Under the pieces are notes generated by a model. The model was not told the origin of the DNA, made no database searches, and was given only the letters and a program-made list of their open reading frames with translations. Shown in pieces: positions 1-8,672 of a stretch of DNA of 64,000 nucleotides (position 1 is its first letter; every line of letters begins with the position of its first letter). The position numbers were made by a program, and so were the translations under genes. Source of the stretch: Brevundimonas sp. PAMC22021 (GTDB lineage: Bacteria; Pseudomonadota; Alphaproteobacteria; Caulobacterales; Caulobacteraceae); the NCBI RefSeq assembly GCF_019443405.1, contig NZ_CP080376.1, positions 1,178,001 through 1,242,000 of the forward strand, given 5' to 3'.

Positions 1-114
1 CAGCAGCGCCGAGGCGGGAAACAGGCCTCGCAGCGCGATCAGCACCCAGACCCAGAAGGCGAGAAAAGCCAGAACGCCCATCGCCGCCACGAACCGGCGG
101 GCGCGCGCACCCAT
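1..114 (-). CDS. Small membrane protein, possibly DUF2842 family (partial, 3' end outside window)
   Basis: Only the first 38 codons are inside the window; the reading frame runs off the left edge. The protein begins MGARARRFVAAMGVLAFLAF, a basic N-terminus followed by a hydrophobic helix ending near residue 32. Its ATG overlaps the stop of the upstream gene by one base (TGATG), so the two are probably co-translated. A short basic plus hydrophobic protein beside heme A synthase resembles the DUF2842 proteins of alphaproteobacteria, but too little is visible to be sure of the family. No function can be assigned. Confidence 0.5.
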   Translation of the reverse strand, partial: MGARARRFVAAMGVLAFLAFWVWVLIALRGLFPASALL

Positions 115-365
115 CAGCGTTTGCTCCGGAACAGGAAAAAGGCGACGAGGCAGAACACCGCCCCGCCCATGGCCCAGGGAACCCACGCCCAACTGTCGGT
201 GATCGCCATGGCGAAGACGCGCACCGCCAGAAACCAGCCGCACACCGCGCCCGTCGCGGACACCAGAGACGTCGCCAGAAGCCCTCGCCGGCCTGTCAGA
301 AAGTCGGCGATGGCCGCCAGCAACAGGGCGCCCACGGCGGCGGTGATGATCTCGGCGTACTCCAA
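114..365 (-). CDS. Small integral membrane protein, GlsB/YeaQ (transglycosylase-associated)-like
   Basis: An 83-residue protein made almost entirely of hydrophobic segments, with about three predicted membrane helices and a basic C-terminus (FRSKR). I chose the TTG at 365 because a GAGAGGA ribosome-binding sequence lies just upstream; a longer frame to 443 adds a low-hydrophobicity arginine-rich stretch unlike the rest. The pattern resembles the small proteins annotated as transglycosylase-associated, for which no enzymatic activity is established. It is followed by another small membrane protein with overlapping stop and start. It is divergent from ctaA, with about 130 bases between them that must carry both promoters. 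Confidence 0.6.
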   Translation of the reverse strand: MEYAEIITAAVGALLLAAIADFLTGRRGLLATSLVSATGAVCGWFLAVRVFAMAITDSWAWVPWAMGGAVFCLVAFFLFRSKR

Positions 366-493
366 GCCTGTCCTCTCATGGCGCAAGTGCGCCGTTAACT
401 TAAAGCGACTCGATCTCGCCGCTCGAGCGGGGCATACCGCCACGGTCGCATCAACGATGACGGCACCATAGTCGGGTCAGCAGCAGGCGTCGA

Positions 494-1594
494 ATGAACC
501 GTTTCGGGTCCTATGATCGCAGTCGCGTCGTGGCCGCGTGGCTGTTCGCCACAGCCGCCATGGTGTTCGTGATGGTGGTGATCGGCGGGGTGACGCGGCT
601 GACGGGATCGGGCCTGTCCATCACGGAATGGAAGCCGATCATGGGTGCGATCCCGCCGCTGAACACAGCCGACTGGCTGGAGGCCTTCAACAAGTACAAG
701 CAGATTCCGCAGTACGCGCAGGTCAACGTCGGCATGAGCCTGGCCGAGTTCCAGGGCATCTTCTGGTGGGAGTGGCTTCACCGGCTGGTGGGGCGCGCGA
801 TCGGCCTGGTGTTCGGCCTGCCGCTGGTGGCGTTTCTGCTGTTCCGGTTCGCGTCGCCGCGCTCGCGCCTGCGTCGCTGGGCCATGCCGGACCGGCTCAT
901 CTGGCGCTGCGTGCTGCTGCTGGCGCTGGGCGGGCTGCAGGGACTGATCGGCTGGTGGATGGTGTCCAGCGGCCTGTCCGAGCGGGTCAGTGTGGCGCCG
1001 GAGCGGCTGGCGGTGCACTTGGGCCTCGCATTTGTCCTGTTCGCCGCCCTGATCTGGACGGGGCTGGAGGCCTGGTTCGGAGAGGACCATGGCCGTCCAC
1101 CCGCCGGCTGGGCCAGGGGCGCGGGCCTGCTGTTCGGCCTTGTCTTCCTGCAATGCCTGCTGGGAGCTCTGGTTGCGGGCGGCAAGGCCGGGCTGGTCTA
1201 TACCGATTGGCCGCTGATGAACGGGCAGGTGCTGCCGCCGGCGGATTGGAGCCTGGGCGTCGGCGCCTTTCTGCACGATCAGGCGCTGACGCAGTTCAAC
1301 CATCGGCTCGGCGCCTATGCTCTGCTGATCGTCGCCTCGATCTACGCTTTTCAGGCCTGGCGCTGGCGCGTCGCCGAAGGGATGGGGGCAGGGGCCTTCA
1401 CCGTCGCCGGCGCGGTGTGGCTGCAGGCGGTCTTGGGCGTGGTCACCCTGATTCATGCCGTGCCGTTGTCCTTGGGCGCGCTGCACCAGGCGGGCGCGGC
1501 CTTGGTCCTGGCGGCCGTGACCGCGAACCTGTGGATCGTGTTGCGCTCTCAGCCGCGCATTTTCATGAGCGGACCTCGCGCGGTAGGTCGCTAA
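494..1594 (+). CDS. ctaA: Heme A synthase (COX15/CtaA family)
   Basis: Oxidises the C8 methyl group of heme O to a formyl group, making heme A for aa3-type cytochrome oxidase in the inner membrane. The 366-residue protein has about eight hydrophobic helices. The family signature GGVTRLTGSGLSITEW lies at residues 31-46 and a heme-ligand-type histidine at His96 in WEWLHRLVGR. Further conserved histidines occur in FNHRLGAY and near HAVPLSLGALHQ in the second half, as expected of the duplicated four-helix structure. Length and start fit the long alphaproteobacterial type. The gene stands alone; the next gene, rplM, has its own promoter. Confidence 0.95.
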   Translation: MNRFGSYDRSRVVAAWLFATAAMVFVMVVIGGVTRLTGSGLSITEWKPIMGAIPPLNTADWLEAFNKYKQIPQYAQVNVGMSLAEFQGIFWWEWLHRLVGRAIGLVFGLPLVAFLLFRFASPRSRLRRWAMPDRLIWRCVLLLALGGLQGLIGWWMVSSGLSERVSVAPERLAVHLGLAFVLFAALIWTGLEAWFGEDHGRPPAGWARGAGLLFGLVFLQCLLGALVAGGKAGLVYTDWPLMNGQVLPPADWSLGVGAFLHDQALTQFNHRLGAYALLIVASIYAFQAWRWRVAEGMGAGAFTVAGAVWLQAVLGVVTLIHAVPLSLGALHQAGAALVLAAVTANLWIVLRSQPRIFMSGPRAVGR

Positions 1595-1672
1595 AGCAAG
1601 GTATTTTGATACCGCATGCATTTTCCTATGCGATAACAACGCGATAGAACAAGGCGGGTCTCCCGCGCTGCA

Positions 1673-1701
1673 TTGACGTGGATGGGCGCCTCCTGTATCA
1701 G
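1673..1701 (+). promoter_or_regulatory. Sigma-70-type promoter for rplM-rpsI
   Basis: TTGACG at 1673-1678 and TATCAG at 1696-1701 are separated by exactly 17 bases. They sit 62 bases upstream of the rplM ATG in the gap after ctaA. The match to the housekeeping consensus and the position before a ribosomal protein operon support it; the transcription start is inferred to lie near 1708. Confidence 0.7.
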
Positions 1702-1762
1702 CGCGCCTTCCTTCGGTTCCCCAGCGGAGCCGGACCCGATTTCGTCTTCCAGGAACCACCTC

Positions 1763-2239
1763 ATGCTGAAGAGCACCACGGCTTCGTTGAAGCCGGCCGA
1801 GGTCGAGAAGAAGTGGATCCACATCGACGCCGAAGGCGTCGTGGTGGGCCGCCTCGCGACCTTTATCGCCAACCGCCTGCGCGGCAAGCACCGCGGCGAC
1901 TACACCCCGCACGTCGATTGCGGCGACTATGTCGTCGTGACCAATGTCGACAAGGTGGTGTTCACCGGCAAGAAGTCGACCGACAAGGTCTACTATCGCC
2001 ACACCGGCCACCCGGGCGGCGTCAAGGAAACCACCCCGGCCAAGGTGCTGGGCGGTCGTTTCCCCGAGCGCGTGCTTGAAAAGGCCGTGGAGCGCATGCT
2101 GCCCAAGGAAAGCCCGCTGGCCCGCAAGCAGATGACGCACCTGCGCCTGTTCGCCGGCTCCGCGCACAGCCATGAAGCCCAACAGCCGGAAACCGTCGAC
2201 TTCAAGTCGATGTCGGCCAAGAACGTCCGGAGCGCCTGA
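1763..2239 (+). CDS. rplM: 50S ribosomal protein L13
   Basis: A 158-residue L13, an early-assembling large-subunit protein. The core motifs are clear: [19 protein letters not shown] near residues 18-36, the [20 protein letters not shown] block, and [10 protein letters not shown]. The C-terminal tail is about 15 residues longer than in Escherichia coli, as is common in alphaproteobacteria. The ATG at 1763 follows an AGGAA sequence; an in-frame ATG at 1673 lies inside the promoter and is rejected. The stop is two bases before rpsI, the universal partner of L13, so both are translated from one message. Confidence 0.97.
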   Translation: MLKSTTASLKPAEVEKKWIHIDAEGVVVGRLATFIANRLRGKHRGDYTPHVDCGDYVVVTNVDKVVFTGKKSTDKVYYRHTGHPGGVKETTPAKVLGGRFPERVLEKAVERMLPKESPLARKQMTHLRLFAGSAHSHEAQQPETVDFKSMSAKNVRSA

Positions 2240-2241
2240 GC

Positions 2242-2745
2242 ATGACTGACGCGACGCAAACGACCGCCCCCCAATCCTCGCAAGGCTTTGACGCCCTGCG
2301 CGGCCTGACCGCCTCGACCGAGGCCGAAGCGCCGGTTCACGTCCAGAAGCTGGACTCGCTGGGCCGCGCCTATTCGACCGGCAAGCGCAAGAACGCCATC
2401 GCCCGCGTGTGGGTGAAGCCGGGCACCGGCAAGATCACCATCAACGGCAAGGACCAGGAGCAGTATTTCGCTCGCCCCGTGCTGCGCATGATGATCGCCC
2501 AGCCGCTGACCGTCTCGGATCGCGCCACCCAGTATGACGTGATCTGCACCGTCGAAGGTTCGGGCCTGTCCGGCCAGGCCGGCGCCATCCGCCACGGCCT
2601 GTCGCACGCGCTGACGCACTACGAGCCGGAACTGCGCAAGGTCCTGAAGCCGCACGGCTTCCTGACCCGCGACAGCCGCGTCGTCGAGCGCAAGAAGTAC
2701 GGCCGCGCCAAGGCTCGCCGCAGCTTCCAGTTCTCGAAGCGCTAA
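2242..2745 (+). CDS. rpsI: 30S ribosomal protein S9
   Basis: A 167-residue S9, a protein of the small-subunit head whose C-terminal tail reaches the P-site tRNA. The S9 signature begins at [20 protein letters not shown] near residue 40. The C-terminus ends RRSFQFSKR, the basic tail expected of the family. The first 35-40 residues are an acidic, low-complexity extension (from [14 protein letters not shown]) that is typical of alphaproteobacterial S9. It starts two bases after rplM and ends just before a strong rho-independent terminator, which closes the two-gene operon. Confidence 0.97.
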   Translation: MTDATQTTAPQSSQGFDALRGLTASTEAEAPVHVQKLDSLGRAYSTGKRKNAIARVWVKPGTGKITINGKDQEQYFARPVLRMMIAQPLTVSDRATQYDVICTVEGSGLSGQAGAIRHGLSHALTHYEPELRKVLKPHGFLTRDSRVVERKKYGRAKARRSFQFSKR

Positions 2746-2774
2746 GTCGGTCGCAACCGCGACTGGAAAACACA

Positions 2775-2809
2775 AAGGCGCTTCGGGCAAAACCCGGAGC
2801 GCCTTTTTT
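2775..2809 (+). terminator. Rho-independent terminator of rplM-rpsI
   Basis: The arms AAGGCGCTTCGGG and CCCGGAGCGCCTT pair over 13 bases with one G-T wobble, enclose a five-base loop and are followed by a run of T. It lies 30 bases after the rpsI stop. Confidence 0.9.
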
Positions 2810-2839
2810 CTGTCCGCAGACGCAGCCAAGGCGGAAGCC

Positions 2840-3775
2840 ATGACCCACAAAATCTTCATCGACGGCGAAGCCGGGACCACAGGGCTGGAAATCCGCGAGC
2901 GGCTCGAGGCGCGCGGCGATCTGGAGCTGATCCTGCTGGGCGACCGCCGTCGCGATCTGGAGGCGCGGCGCGAGGCGCTGAACGCCGCCGATGCGGTGAT
3001 CCTGTGTCTGCCGGACGACGCGGCGCGAGAAGCGGTTGGCCTGATCGACAATCCGGCCGTGCGGGTGATCGACGCCTCGACGGCCTATCGGGTGGCGCCC
3101 GGCTGGACCTACGGCTTTCCCGAGATGGACGCCGGGCAACGCGACGCCATCGCCGACGCCACGCGTGTGTCGAACCCCGGCTGCTATCCGACTGGCTTCA
3201 TCGGCCTGATGCGGCCGCTGGTGCAGGCGGGGATCGTGCCGGCGGATCGGCCGATCAGCGTCAACGCCGTGTCCGGCTATTCCGGCGGCGGCAAGGGCAT
3301 GATCGCCGAGTTCGAGACGGGCGAGGGCGCGCCGTCCTTTCGCGCCTATGGCCTGTCGCTGCAGCACAAGCATGTGCCCGAGATGACGCGCCATTCCGGC
3401 CTGACCATGCCGGTGCTGTTCGCGCCGGCGGTGGGCGCCTATCGCCAGGGCATGCTGGTTGAGATTCCTCTGCATCTTTCCAGCCTGCCGGAAACGCCTT
3501 CGGTGGAGCGCATCCACGGCGCTCTCGTCGAACACTATGATGGGGCGCGCTTCGTCGAGGTGGCTGACCTGGACGAGACAGAGGCGATGACGGGCATTGA
3601 ACCGCAGGGATTGAACGGGACGAACCGCATGCGGCTGCATGTGTTCGGCGATCGGGGCGGCGAACAGGTCAGGCTGGTCGCGCTGCTGGATAATCTCGGC
3701 AAGGGGGCGTCCGGCGCGGCCGTTCAGAATCTGAACCTGATGCTGGGCCTGGACGAGGCGACAGGCCTCGTCTGA
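2840..3775 (+). CDS. argC: N-acetyl-gamma-glutamyl-phosphate reductase (short, type 2)
   Basis: Reduces N-acetyl-glutamyl phosphate to the semialdehyde with NADPH, the third step of arginine synthesis in the cytoplasm. The 311-residue length matches the shorter type 2 ArgC. The nucleotide-binding N-terminus reads IDGEAGTTGLEIRERL and the catalytic cysteine is Cys115 in SNPGCYPTGF. The substrate-binding SGYSGGGKGM follows. No other arg gene is nearby; it sits between the rpsI terminator and msrB, possibly transcribed with msrB because only about 40 bases separate them. Confidence 0.95.
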   Translation: MTHKIFIDGEAGTTGLEIRERLEARGDLELILLGDRRRDLEARREALNAADAVILCLPDDAAREAVGLIDNPAVRVIDASTAYRVAPGWTYGFPEMDAGQRDAIADATRVSNPGCYPTGFIGLMRPLVQAGIVPADRPISVNAVSGYSGGGKGMIAEFETGEGAPSFRAYGLSLQHKHVPEMTRHSGLTMPVLFAPAVGAYRQGMLVEIPLHLSSLPETPSVERIHGALVEHYDGARFVEVADLDETEAMTGIEPQGLNGTNRMRLHVFGDRGGEQVRLVALLDNLGKGASGAAVQNLNLMLGLDEATGLV

Positions 3776-3814
3776 CCGTGCAACCCTGTGACGTCGGCGA
3801 ACGTAGCTGAGGTC

Positions 3815-4330
3815 ATGAGCCACACAGAACTTCCCGGACTGCATCGTCGCGCGCTGCTGGCGGGCGCAGGCGCGATCAGCCTGACGGCCTGCGGATCGGG
3901 CGCGACCGAAGCCGATGCTTCGGAACAACGCTTCAGCGGCTCGGCGGTCCGGCGCTTATCGGACGGAGAGTGGCGGCGCAGGTTGGGCGATGCGTCCTGG
4001 CGCGTGCTGCGTCACGAAGGCACCGAGCGCGCCTTCACCAGCCCGCTGAACAACGAACACCGCCATGGGGTCTTCGTCTGTCGCGGTTGCGATCTGCCGC
4101 TGTTCCAGTCGGCTTGGAAGTTCGAATCCGGCACCGGCTGGCCCAGCTTCTACGATGTGATAGCCAGCAACATCGGCAAGAAGCGCGACTTGGCGCTGGG
4201 CATGCCGCGCATCGAATACCACTGCGCCCGTTGCCTGGGGCATCAAGGGCATGTGTTCAACGACGGGCCCCGCCCGACGGGGCTACGCTACTGCAACAAC
4301 GGCGTCGCGCTGAAGTTCACGCCGGCCTGA
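3815..4330 (+). CDS. msrB: Peptide-methionine (R)-S-oxide reductase, lipoprotein or Tat-like export signal
   Basis: Repairs oxidised methionine (R-sulfoxide) in proteins. Two CxxC zinc pairs are visible, Cys89/Cys92 (CRGC) and Cys137/Cys140 (CARC), with the catalytic cysteine at Cys160 in GLRYCNNGVALKF. SGTGWPSFYDV is the substrate-binding block. The N-terminus has an RR pair, a hydrophobic stretch and a lipobox-like LTAC at residues 23-26, so the enzyme is probably exported and may be lipid-anchored. I use the ATG at 3815; a GTG at 3788 is in frame and would add nine residues. Neither start has ideal ribosome-binding spacing. Confidence 0.9.
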   Translation: MSHTELPGLHRRALLAGAGAISLTACGSGATEADASEQRFSGSAVRRLSDGEWRRRLGDASWRVLRHEGTERAFTSPLNNEHRHGVFVCRGCDLPLFQSAWKFESGTGWPSFYDVIASNIGKKRDLALGMPRIEYHCARCLGHQGHVFNDGPRPTGLRYCNNGVALKFTPA

Positions 4331-4334
4331 GCGA

Positions 4335-4712
4335 TCAGTCGCCCTTGCGCGCCTTCAGCGCCGAATCGATCGTAAGGCCGAACAGCAGGGCGACGATGAT
4401 GACCAGCAGACCATAGTCGCGGCCGGGCGCGAACACCGGCACGGCCGCCGCGGCGATGGCGAAGATCGGAAACAGACCCGCCCACACCGCGGTCGCCGGC
4501 GCGTCCCGCCGGATCAGCGGCTTGGCGTCCCGGTGCATCATGCGCGAAACCGGCCCGTTGGCGACCACGAACACCAGCGCGCAGATCGCCGCCAAAAGCC
4601 CGTATTTCAGCTGCGCGCCCGGAACGCCGTAAAGACCGGCCGTCATGACCAGCAGAATCAGGGCGACGCCGGTGCTGACGGCCAGCAGCAGATTGGGATC
4701 GAAACGGTTCAA
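4335..4712 (-). CDS. Membrane protein of unknown function
   Basis: About 125 residues with four hydrophobic segments (for example AVSTGVALILLVMTAGLYGV and AVWAGLFPIFAIAAAAVPVF) and a basic C-terminus, KARKGD. The start is uncertain: the TTG at 4712 gives a short polar leader before the first helix, while the frame stays open to 4880 with an arginine/proline-rich stretch that does not look real. It converges on msrB with four bases between the stops and diverges from the lipoprotein gene at 4869. I do not recognise a family. Confidence 0.55.
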   Translation of the reverse strand: MNRFDPNLLLAVSTGVALILLVMTAGLYGVPGAQLKYGLLAAICALVFVVANGPVSRMMHRDAKPLIRRDAPATAVWAGLFPIFAIAAAAVPVFAPGRDYGLLVIIVALLFGLTIDSALKARKGD

Positions 4713-4868
4713 GCTCTGTGCATCCGAATGTTGGCGCGGTCTGTGCGCCTGCGCCGACCGTTTGGGACAGCCTACTCTTCCGATGGATGGCGAGGCTAGT
4801 GCGGCCAACGGTCCGGGCGTGACGCGGGCTTCCGCCGGTTCAGGCGATGGCCTATGTCCTGATCGATC

Positions 4869-5303
4869 ATGAGCGCGCATTCGACGAAGACCATTCTTGT
4901 CGCGGTCGCAGGTCTGGCGACCTGCGGCTGCACCACGGCGCTGGACCGGAGCCAGGTGGTGGCAAGTCCGATGTCCGAGCGCGTCGAGGCTCTGGTCGCC
5001 GCGAACCGTTCCTATCCTCGATGGGCGGACTTCCCGACGGCGCCGGTCGACCTGCTGACGCCCCAGGCCGTCGCCGCGCGTGTCGGCGATCTGCGCGGCT
5101 CCAGCTTGCGTCTGACGGACGAGACGTCGCGGATCGACTGGACGCTGAGCGATCCTGAGGCTCTGGCCGCCGAGACTCGCCAGGCCGTGGGCGCCGTGCC
5201 CGTGTCGCCCGACACGGTGCGCACCGAGGCCGAGGTCGAGGCTTTCGCCCGCCGGCTGCGCGAGCGCGCCAAGGCGCCGCCGCCGATCGATCGCCAGCCT
5301 TGA
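4869..5303 (+). CDS. Putative lipoprotein of unknown function upstream of recJ
   Basis: A 144-residue protein with a lipoprotein-like signal: a lysine near residue 7, the hydrophobic core ILVAVAGLATCGC and a lipobox cysteine at about residue 19-21. The mature part is polar with no further membrane segment. It contains the tract YPRWADFPTAPVDL and a helical C-terminus, EAFARRLRERAKA. It ends 12 bases before recJ, so the two are probably co-transcribed, although an envelope lipoprotein has no obvious link to a cytoplasmic nuclease. No clear ribosome-binding site precedes the ATG. No family recognised. Confidence 0.65.
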   Translation: MSAHSTKTILVAVAGLATCGCTTALDRSQVVASPMSERVEALVAANRSYPRWADFPTAPVDLLTPQAVAARVGDLRGSSLRLTDETSRIDWTLSDPEALAAETRQAVGAVPVSPDTVRTEAEVEAFARRLRERAKAPPPIDRQP

Positions 5304-5315
5304 GGCCGCCGAACC

Positions 5316-7127
5316 ATGGCTGACGGATCCGGCCTAGGCAGCCGCCCGGCCTTCCTGGGCGTCGAGCGGTCCCTTTCCGGTCGCGCCTGGCGACAGCGGG
5401 CGGCGGACGCCTCGCTGGTGCGTCATCACATGCAGGCGCTGGGTCTGGACGAACCGCTGGCGCGCGCCATGGCCTCCCGCGAGGTCGGGGCCGAAGAAGG
5501 CGCGCACTATCTGAAGCCTACGCTTCGCGCCCTGTTCCCCGATCCATCGTGCTTCGCCGATATGGATGCGGGGGCGGCGGCCATTGTCGATGCCGTGAAG
5601 CGCAAGGCCAGCATCCATGTGTTCGCCGACTACGACGTCGACGGCGCGGCCAGCGCCGCGCTTCTGATCCGCTGGTTCAGGGCTGTGGGCGTCGAGGCGC
5701 CGATTTATGTGCCGGATCGCTTGACCGAGGGCTATGGCCCCAGCGCGCGCGCCTTCGACACGCTGAAGGCCTCCGGCGCCGAACTGGTGATCACCGTCGA
5801 CTGTGGCGCGGCGGCGAACGAGGCGCTGGCGCATGCCGCCGCCATTGGCCTGCCGGTGGTGGTCGTCGATCACCACCTGATGCGCGCCGAGCCGCCGAAG
5901 GCGCTCGCCGTGGTCAACCCCAATCGTCCGGACTGCGGATCGGGACAGGGCGTGCTGGCTGCCGCCGGGGTCGTTTTCGTGCTGCTGGCGGCCTTGAATC
6001 GGGAGGGTCGCAAGCAGGGCCTGTTCGCGGAACGCGCCGAGCCGGACATCCGCCAATGGATGGATCTGGCGGCGCTGGGCGCCATTTGCGACGTGACGCG
6101 CCTGTCCGGCTTCAATCGCGCCCTGACGGGTCTGGGCCTGAAGGTGATGAGCGACTGGAGCAATCCAGGCTTGCGCGCCCTGCTGGGCGCAGCGGGCGTG
6201 GAGCCCGGCGCGGCCAAGGCCAGCCATGCGGGCTTTATCCTGGGACCCAGAATCAATGCGGGCGGTCGCATCGGCCGTTCGGACCTGGGCGCGCGGCTGC
6301 TGTCCACCGACGACGCCGCCGAGGCCGCCCGGCTGGCTGCAGAACTGGACGCCCTGAATGTCGAGCGCCGCGAGGTCGAGCGCGAGGTGACCGAAACCGC
6401 CATTCGGCGCGTCGAGGCGACAGGCGCCAACGCGGATGATTCGCCGGCCGTAGTCGTGGCCGGCGACGACTGGCATCCGGGCGTGGTCGGCATCGTCGCC
6501 GGTCGCCTGCGCGAACGCTGGCGCAAGCCCGTGATCGTGATCGGCGTCGATCCGGTGACGGGCGTCGGCAAAGGATCGGGCCGCTCGCAGCCGGGCATGA
6601 ACCTCGGCCGGGCGATCCAGGCCGCGTGGGAGGAGGGCGTGCTGATCGCCGGCGGCGGTCACGCCATGGCTGCGGGCCTGACCATGCACCGCGAGCGCCT
6701 GGGCGATCTCACGGCCTTTCTCCACGAGAGGCTTGTGGGCGAGCGCGCCGACGCCCTGGCCGAAGACGTGCTGGAGATCGACGCCCTGATCGAACCCGGC
6801 GGCGCCAGCCGGGCCTTGTTCGAGATGTTCGAGCAGCTCGCGCCCTTTGGCCCCGGCAACCCCGAACCCGTCTTCGCGCTCAGCGGCGTGCAGGCGCGCG
6901 AGCCGATGCAGATGAACGGCGGCCATGTTCGTTGTCGCCTCGTGGCGCCCGATGGCGGCAGCCTGCGAGCGGTCGCCTGGCGGTGCGCCGATCTGCCTCA
7001 TGGGCGTGCGCTGCTGTCGGGGCAGGGCGGTCTGAACGTGGTCGGACGACTGAAGGCGGACGACTGGAACGGCCGTCGCGGCGTGCAGTTCGAGATCGAG
7101 GATGTCGCCGATCCGCGCATGGCGTAG
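5316..7127 (+). CDS. recJ: Single-stranded-DNA-specific exonuclease RecJ
   Basis: A 5'-3' single-strand DNA exonuclease that acts in RecF-pathway recombination, mismatch repair and base excision repair. The 603-residue protein has the DHH phosphoesterase motifs DYDVDG at 105-110 and VVDHH with DHH at 185-187. The DHHA1 motif GGGHAMAAGL lies near residue 445, and the C-terminal OB-like domain carries PFGPGNPEPVF. Size is normal for the family. The ATG at 5316 follows GAGG at a slightly long spacing and lies 12 bases after the lipoprotein stop. recO is also in this window, at 23 kb. Confidence 0.96.
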   Translation: MADGSGLGSRPAFLGVERSLSGRAWRQRAADASLVRHHMQALGLDEPLARAMASREVGAEEGAHYLKPTLRALFPDPSCFADMDAGAAAIVDAVKRKASIHVFADYDVDGAASAALLIRWFRAVGVEAPIYVPDRLTEGYGPSARAFDTLKASGAELVITVDCGAAANEALAHAAAIGLPVVVVDHHLMRAEPPKALAVVNPNRPDCGSGQGVLAAAGVVFVLLAALNREGRKQGLFAERAEPDIRQWMDLAALGAICDVTRLSGFNRALTGLGLKVMSDWSNPGLRALLGAAGVEPGAAKASHAGFILGPRINAGGRIGRSDLGARLLSTDDAAEAARLAAELDALNVERREVEREVTETAIRRVEATGANADDSPAVVVAGDDWHPGVVGIVAGRLRERWRKPVIVIGVDPVTGVGKGSGRSQPGMNLGRAIQAAWEEGVLIAGGGHAMAAGLTMHRERLGDLTAFLHERLVGERADALAEDVLEIDALIEPGGASRALFEMFEQLAPFGPGNPEPVFALSGVQAREPMQMNGGHVRCRLVAPDGGSLRAVAWRCADLPHGRALLSGQGGLNVVGRLKADDWNGRRGVQFEIEDVADPRMA

Positions 7128-7176
7128 CGCCAAGCTTGGCCTTACGGCGTTCGTTCATTTTCCTCATTTTTGTTGC

Positions 7177-7205
7177 TTGCACAGCCGAAAAGGCCCGGCT
7201 ATATC
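7177..7205 (+). promoter_or_regulatory. Promoter of tRNA-Glu
   Basis: TTGCAC at 7177-7182 and TATATC at 7200-7205 with 17 bases between them. The predicted start, near 7212, is about 13 bases before the mature tRNA 5' end. Other tRNA genes in the window have the same TTGC-N17-TAT form. Confidence 0.65.
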
Positions 7206-7224
7206 GCCGGCTCTCCCGCGCAGC

Positions 7225-7299
7225 GGTCCCTTCGTCTATCGGTTAGGACGTCAGGTTTTCAACCTGAAAAGAGGGGTTCGATTCCCCTAGGGACTGCCA
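7225..7299 (+). tRNA. tRNA-Glu (anticodon TTC)
   Basis: A 75-base tRNA with encoded CCA. The acceptor arms are GGTCCCT and AGGGACT, with a G-T first pair. The anticodon stem TCAGG/CCTGA encloses the loop TTTTCAA, giving TTC, and the T arm is GGGG-TTCGATT-CCCC. All arms fold without mismatch apart from the wobble. It stands alone between recJ and the cold shock gene. Confidence 0.95.
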
Positions 7300-7374
7300 G
7301 CGCGGGAGCCTTTCCCCAGACATTGCCAATCTGCCCTCAGCGGCCTTCGCACGCCGCCAGCGGACAACCTTGGT

Positions 7375-7391
7375 ATTTGGTCTTTCCAAAT
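7375..7391. repeat. Perfect inverted repeat upstream of the cold shock gene
   Basis: ATTTGG and CCAAAT arms flank TCTTT. The repeat lies 60 bases before the cold shock protein start in an otherwise GC-rich gap. It could be an operator or a small leader hairpin; no T-run follows, so it is not a terminator. Confidence 0.45.
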
Positions 7392-7450
7392 TCTCGCGGA
7401 ACAGTGTTAAGCATGTCGCCGGAGTGAGGATGCAGGCGGGGGCCTGAGAA

Positions 7451-7993
7451 GTGTCAGATTATCTGGACGGAGAGGACGCGACCGTGGAGCGCGTCCGCGT
7501 CAGCGGTCGCGTGAAGTGGTTCGATGTCGGCAAGGGCTACGGCTTCATCGTGCCGGACGACCCGACAGCGACGGGCGGCAGAGACGTGTTGCTGCATGTC
7601 ACCAGCCTGCGCGACAAGGGCTGGGAGGCGGCGCAGGAGGGGGCGCCGATCACCTGCGATTGCGCCAAACGGCCCAAGGGATGGCAGGCGGTGGACATCC
7701 ACCTGCTGGGCGAGGGCGAGAAGACGGCGATCACATCCCGACGAACCGATGACGCCGCCATTTTTTCGACGCTTGTCGACGGCGCCTTGGAACCCGCCGT
7801 GGTCAAATGGTTCAACCGCACCAAGGGCTATGGATTCGTGGTGCGCGACGGGGCGCCCGGCGACATCTTTGTTCACATCGAAACCCTGCGTCGCTGCGGT
7901 TTCGACGAACTGATCCCCGGTGATTCCGTCGGCGTTCGGTTCGCACAGGGTCCCAAGGGCCTTGTGGTCGCCGAGATTCGCGCGGACATCTGA
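7451..7993 (+). CDS. Two-domain cold shock protein (CspC/CspD-like)
   Basis: A 180-residue protein with two cold shock domains, expected to bind single-stranded RNA or DNA. Domain 1 spans about residues 16-86, with RNP1 KGYGFIV at 28-34 and RNP2 DVLLHV at 45-50. Domain 2 spans about 115-178, with KGYGFVV at 125-131 and DIFVHI at 138-143. Tandem domains in one chain are characteristic of Caulobacter CspC and CspD, which are linked to stationary phase; I cannot tell which is the orthologue. The start is a GTG. An inverted repeat 60 bases upstream may be regulatory. The DUF192 lipoprotein gene follows after 28 bases. Confidence 0.93.
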   Translation: MSDYLDGEDATVERVRVSGRVKWFDVGKGYGFIVPDDPTATGGRDVLLHVTSLRDKGWEAAQEGAPITCDCAKRPKGWQAVDIHLLGEGEKTAITSRRTDDAAIFSTLVDGALEPAVVKWFNRTKGYGFVVRDGAPGDIFVHIETLRRCGFDELIPGDSVGVRFAQGPKGLVVAEIRADI

Positions 7994-8021
7994 CGTCAGG
8001 CGCAGATGACGAGGATTGACC

Positions 8022-8495
8022 ATGGTTCGCGGTCTGAGATCGATGGCGGCGGCCGCTCTGCTGGTCCTCGCGGCGTGCGGATCCGCGCCGCCCGTCGACG
8101 CCGATGGGCAGGCGCTTGAGCCGCTGACGATCGTCACGGCGTCCGGCCGTCACGCCTTCATGGTCGAGATCGCCGACGACGAGCCCGAGCGAGAGCGGGG
8201 ACTGATGTACCGCGAACCGCTGCCGGCCGATCGGGGGATGCTGTTCCAGTGGCCGGGAGAGCCGGCTCGCGAGCAGGGCTTCTGGATGCGCAACACGCCG
8301 AGTTCGTTGGACATCCTCTACCTGTCGCCGGACGGGCGGATCGTCTCCATCGCGCCGCACGCCACGCCGATGTCCGAAAGCACCATTCCTTCCAATGGTC
8401 CGGCGAACGGCGTGCTGGAACTGCGCGCCGGCCGCGCTCAGGAGATCGGCGCGCGCGCAGGCGACCGTATCGAACATCCGTATTTCAAACAGTGA
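8022..8495 (+). CDS. DUF192 family lipoprotein
   Basis: A 157-residue protein with a lipoprotein signal (MVRGLRSMAAAALLVLAACG; lipobox LAAC near residues 16-19). It is followed by a DUF192 domain containing ERERGLMYREPLPADRGMLF and the NTPSSLDILYL block. The domain is widespread and structurally characterised, but its biochemical role is unknown. The ATG at 8022 has AGGA seven bases upstream; an in-frame TTG at 8016 is less likely. It follows the cold shock gene at short distance and is followed by tRNA-Pro, so the tRNA may share its transcript. Confidence 0.88.
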   Translation: MVRGLRSMAAAALLVLAACGSAPPVDADGQALEPLTIVTASGRHAFMVEIADDEPERERGLMYREPLPADRGMLFQWPGEPAREQGFWMRNTPSSLDILYLSPDGRIVSIAPHATPMSESTIPSNGPANGVLELRAGRAQEIGARAGDRIEHPYFKQ

Positions 8496-8560
8496 TCCGC
8501 TGAGGGTCGATCCGCGTTGCGGAGCCGGCCGGCGCGTGGCAAGAGGGCGTCGCGCCGGTC

Positions 8561-8634
<74 letters not shown>

Positions 8635-8672
8635 CCGGCGCGGGAACCATCGGCCGCCACAGAGATCCCGCA

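Noticed and set aside
395..2182. Long minus-strand frame of 595 codons across ctaA and rplM
   Set aside because: Antisense to two clear genes; composition rich in Arg, His, Gln and no recognisable domain.
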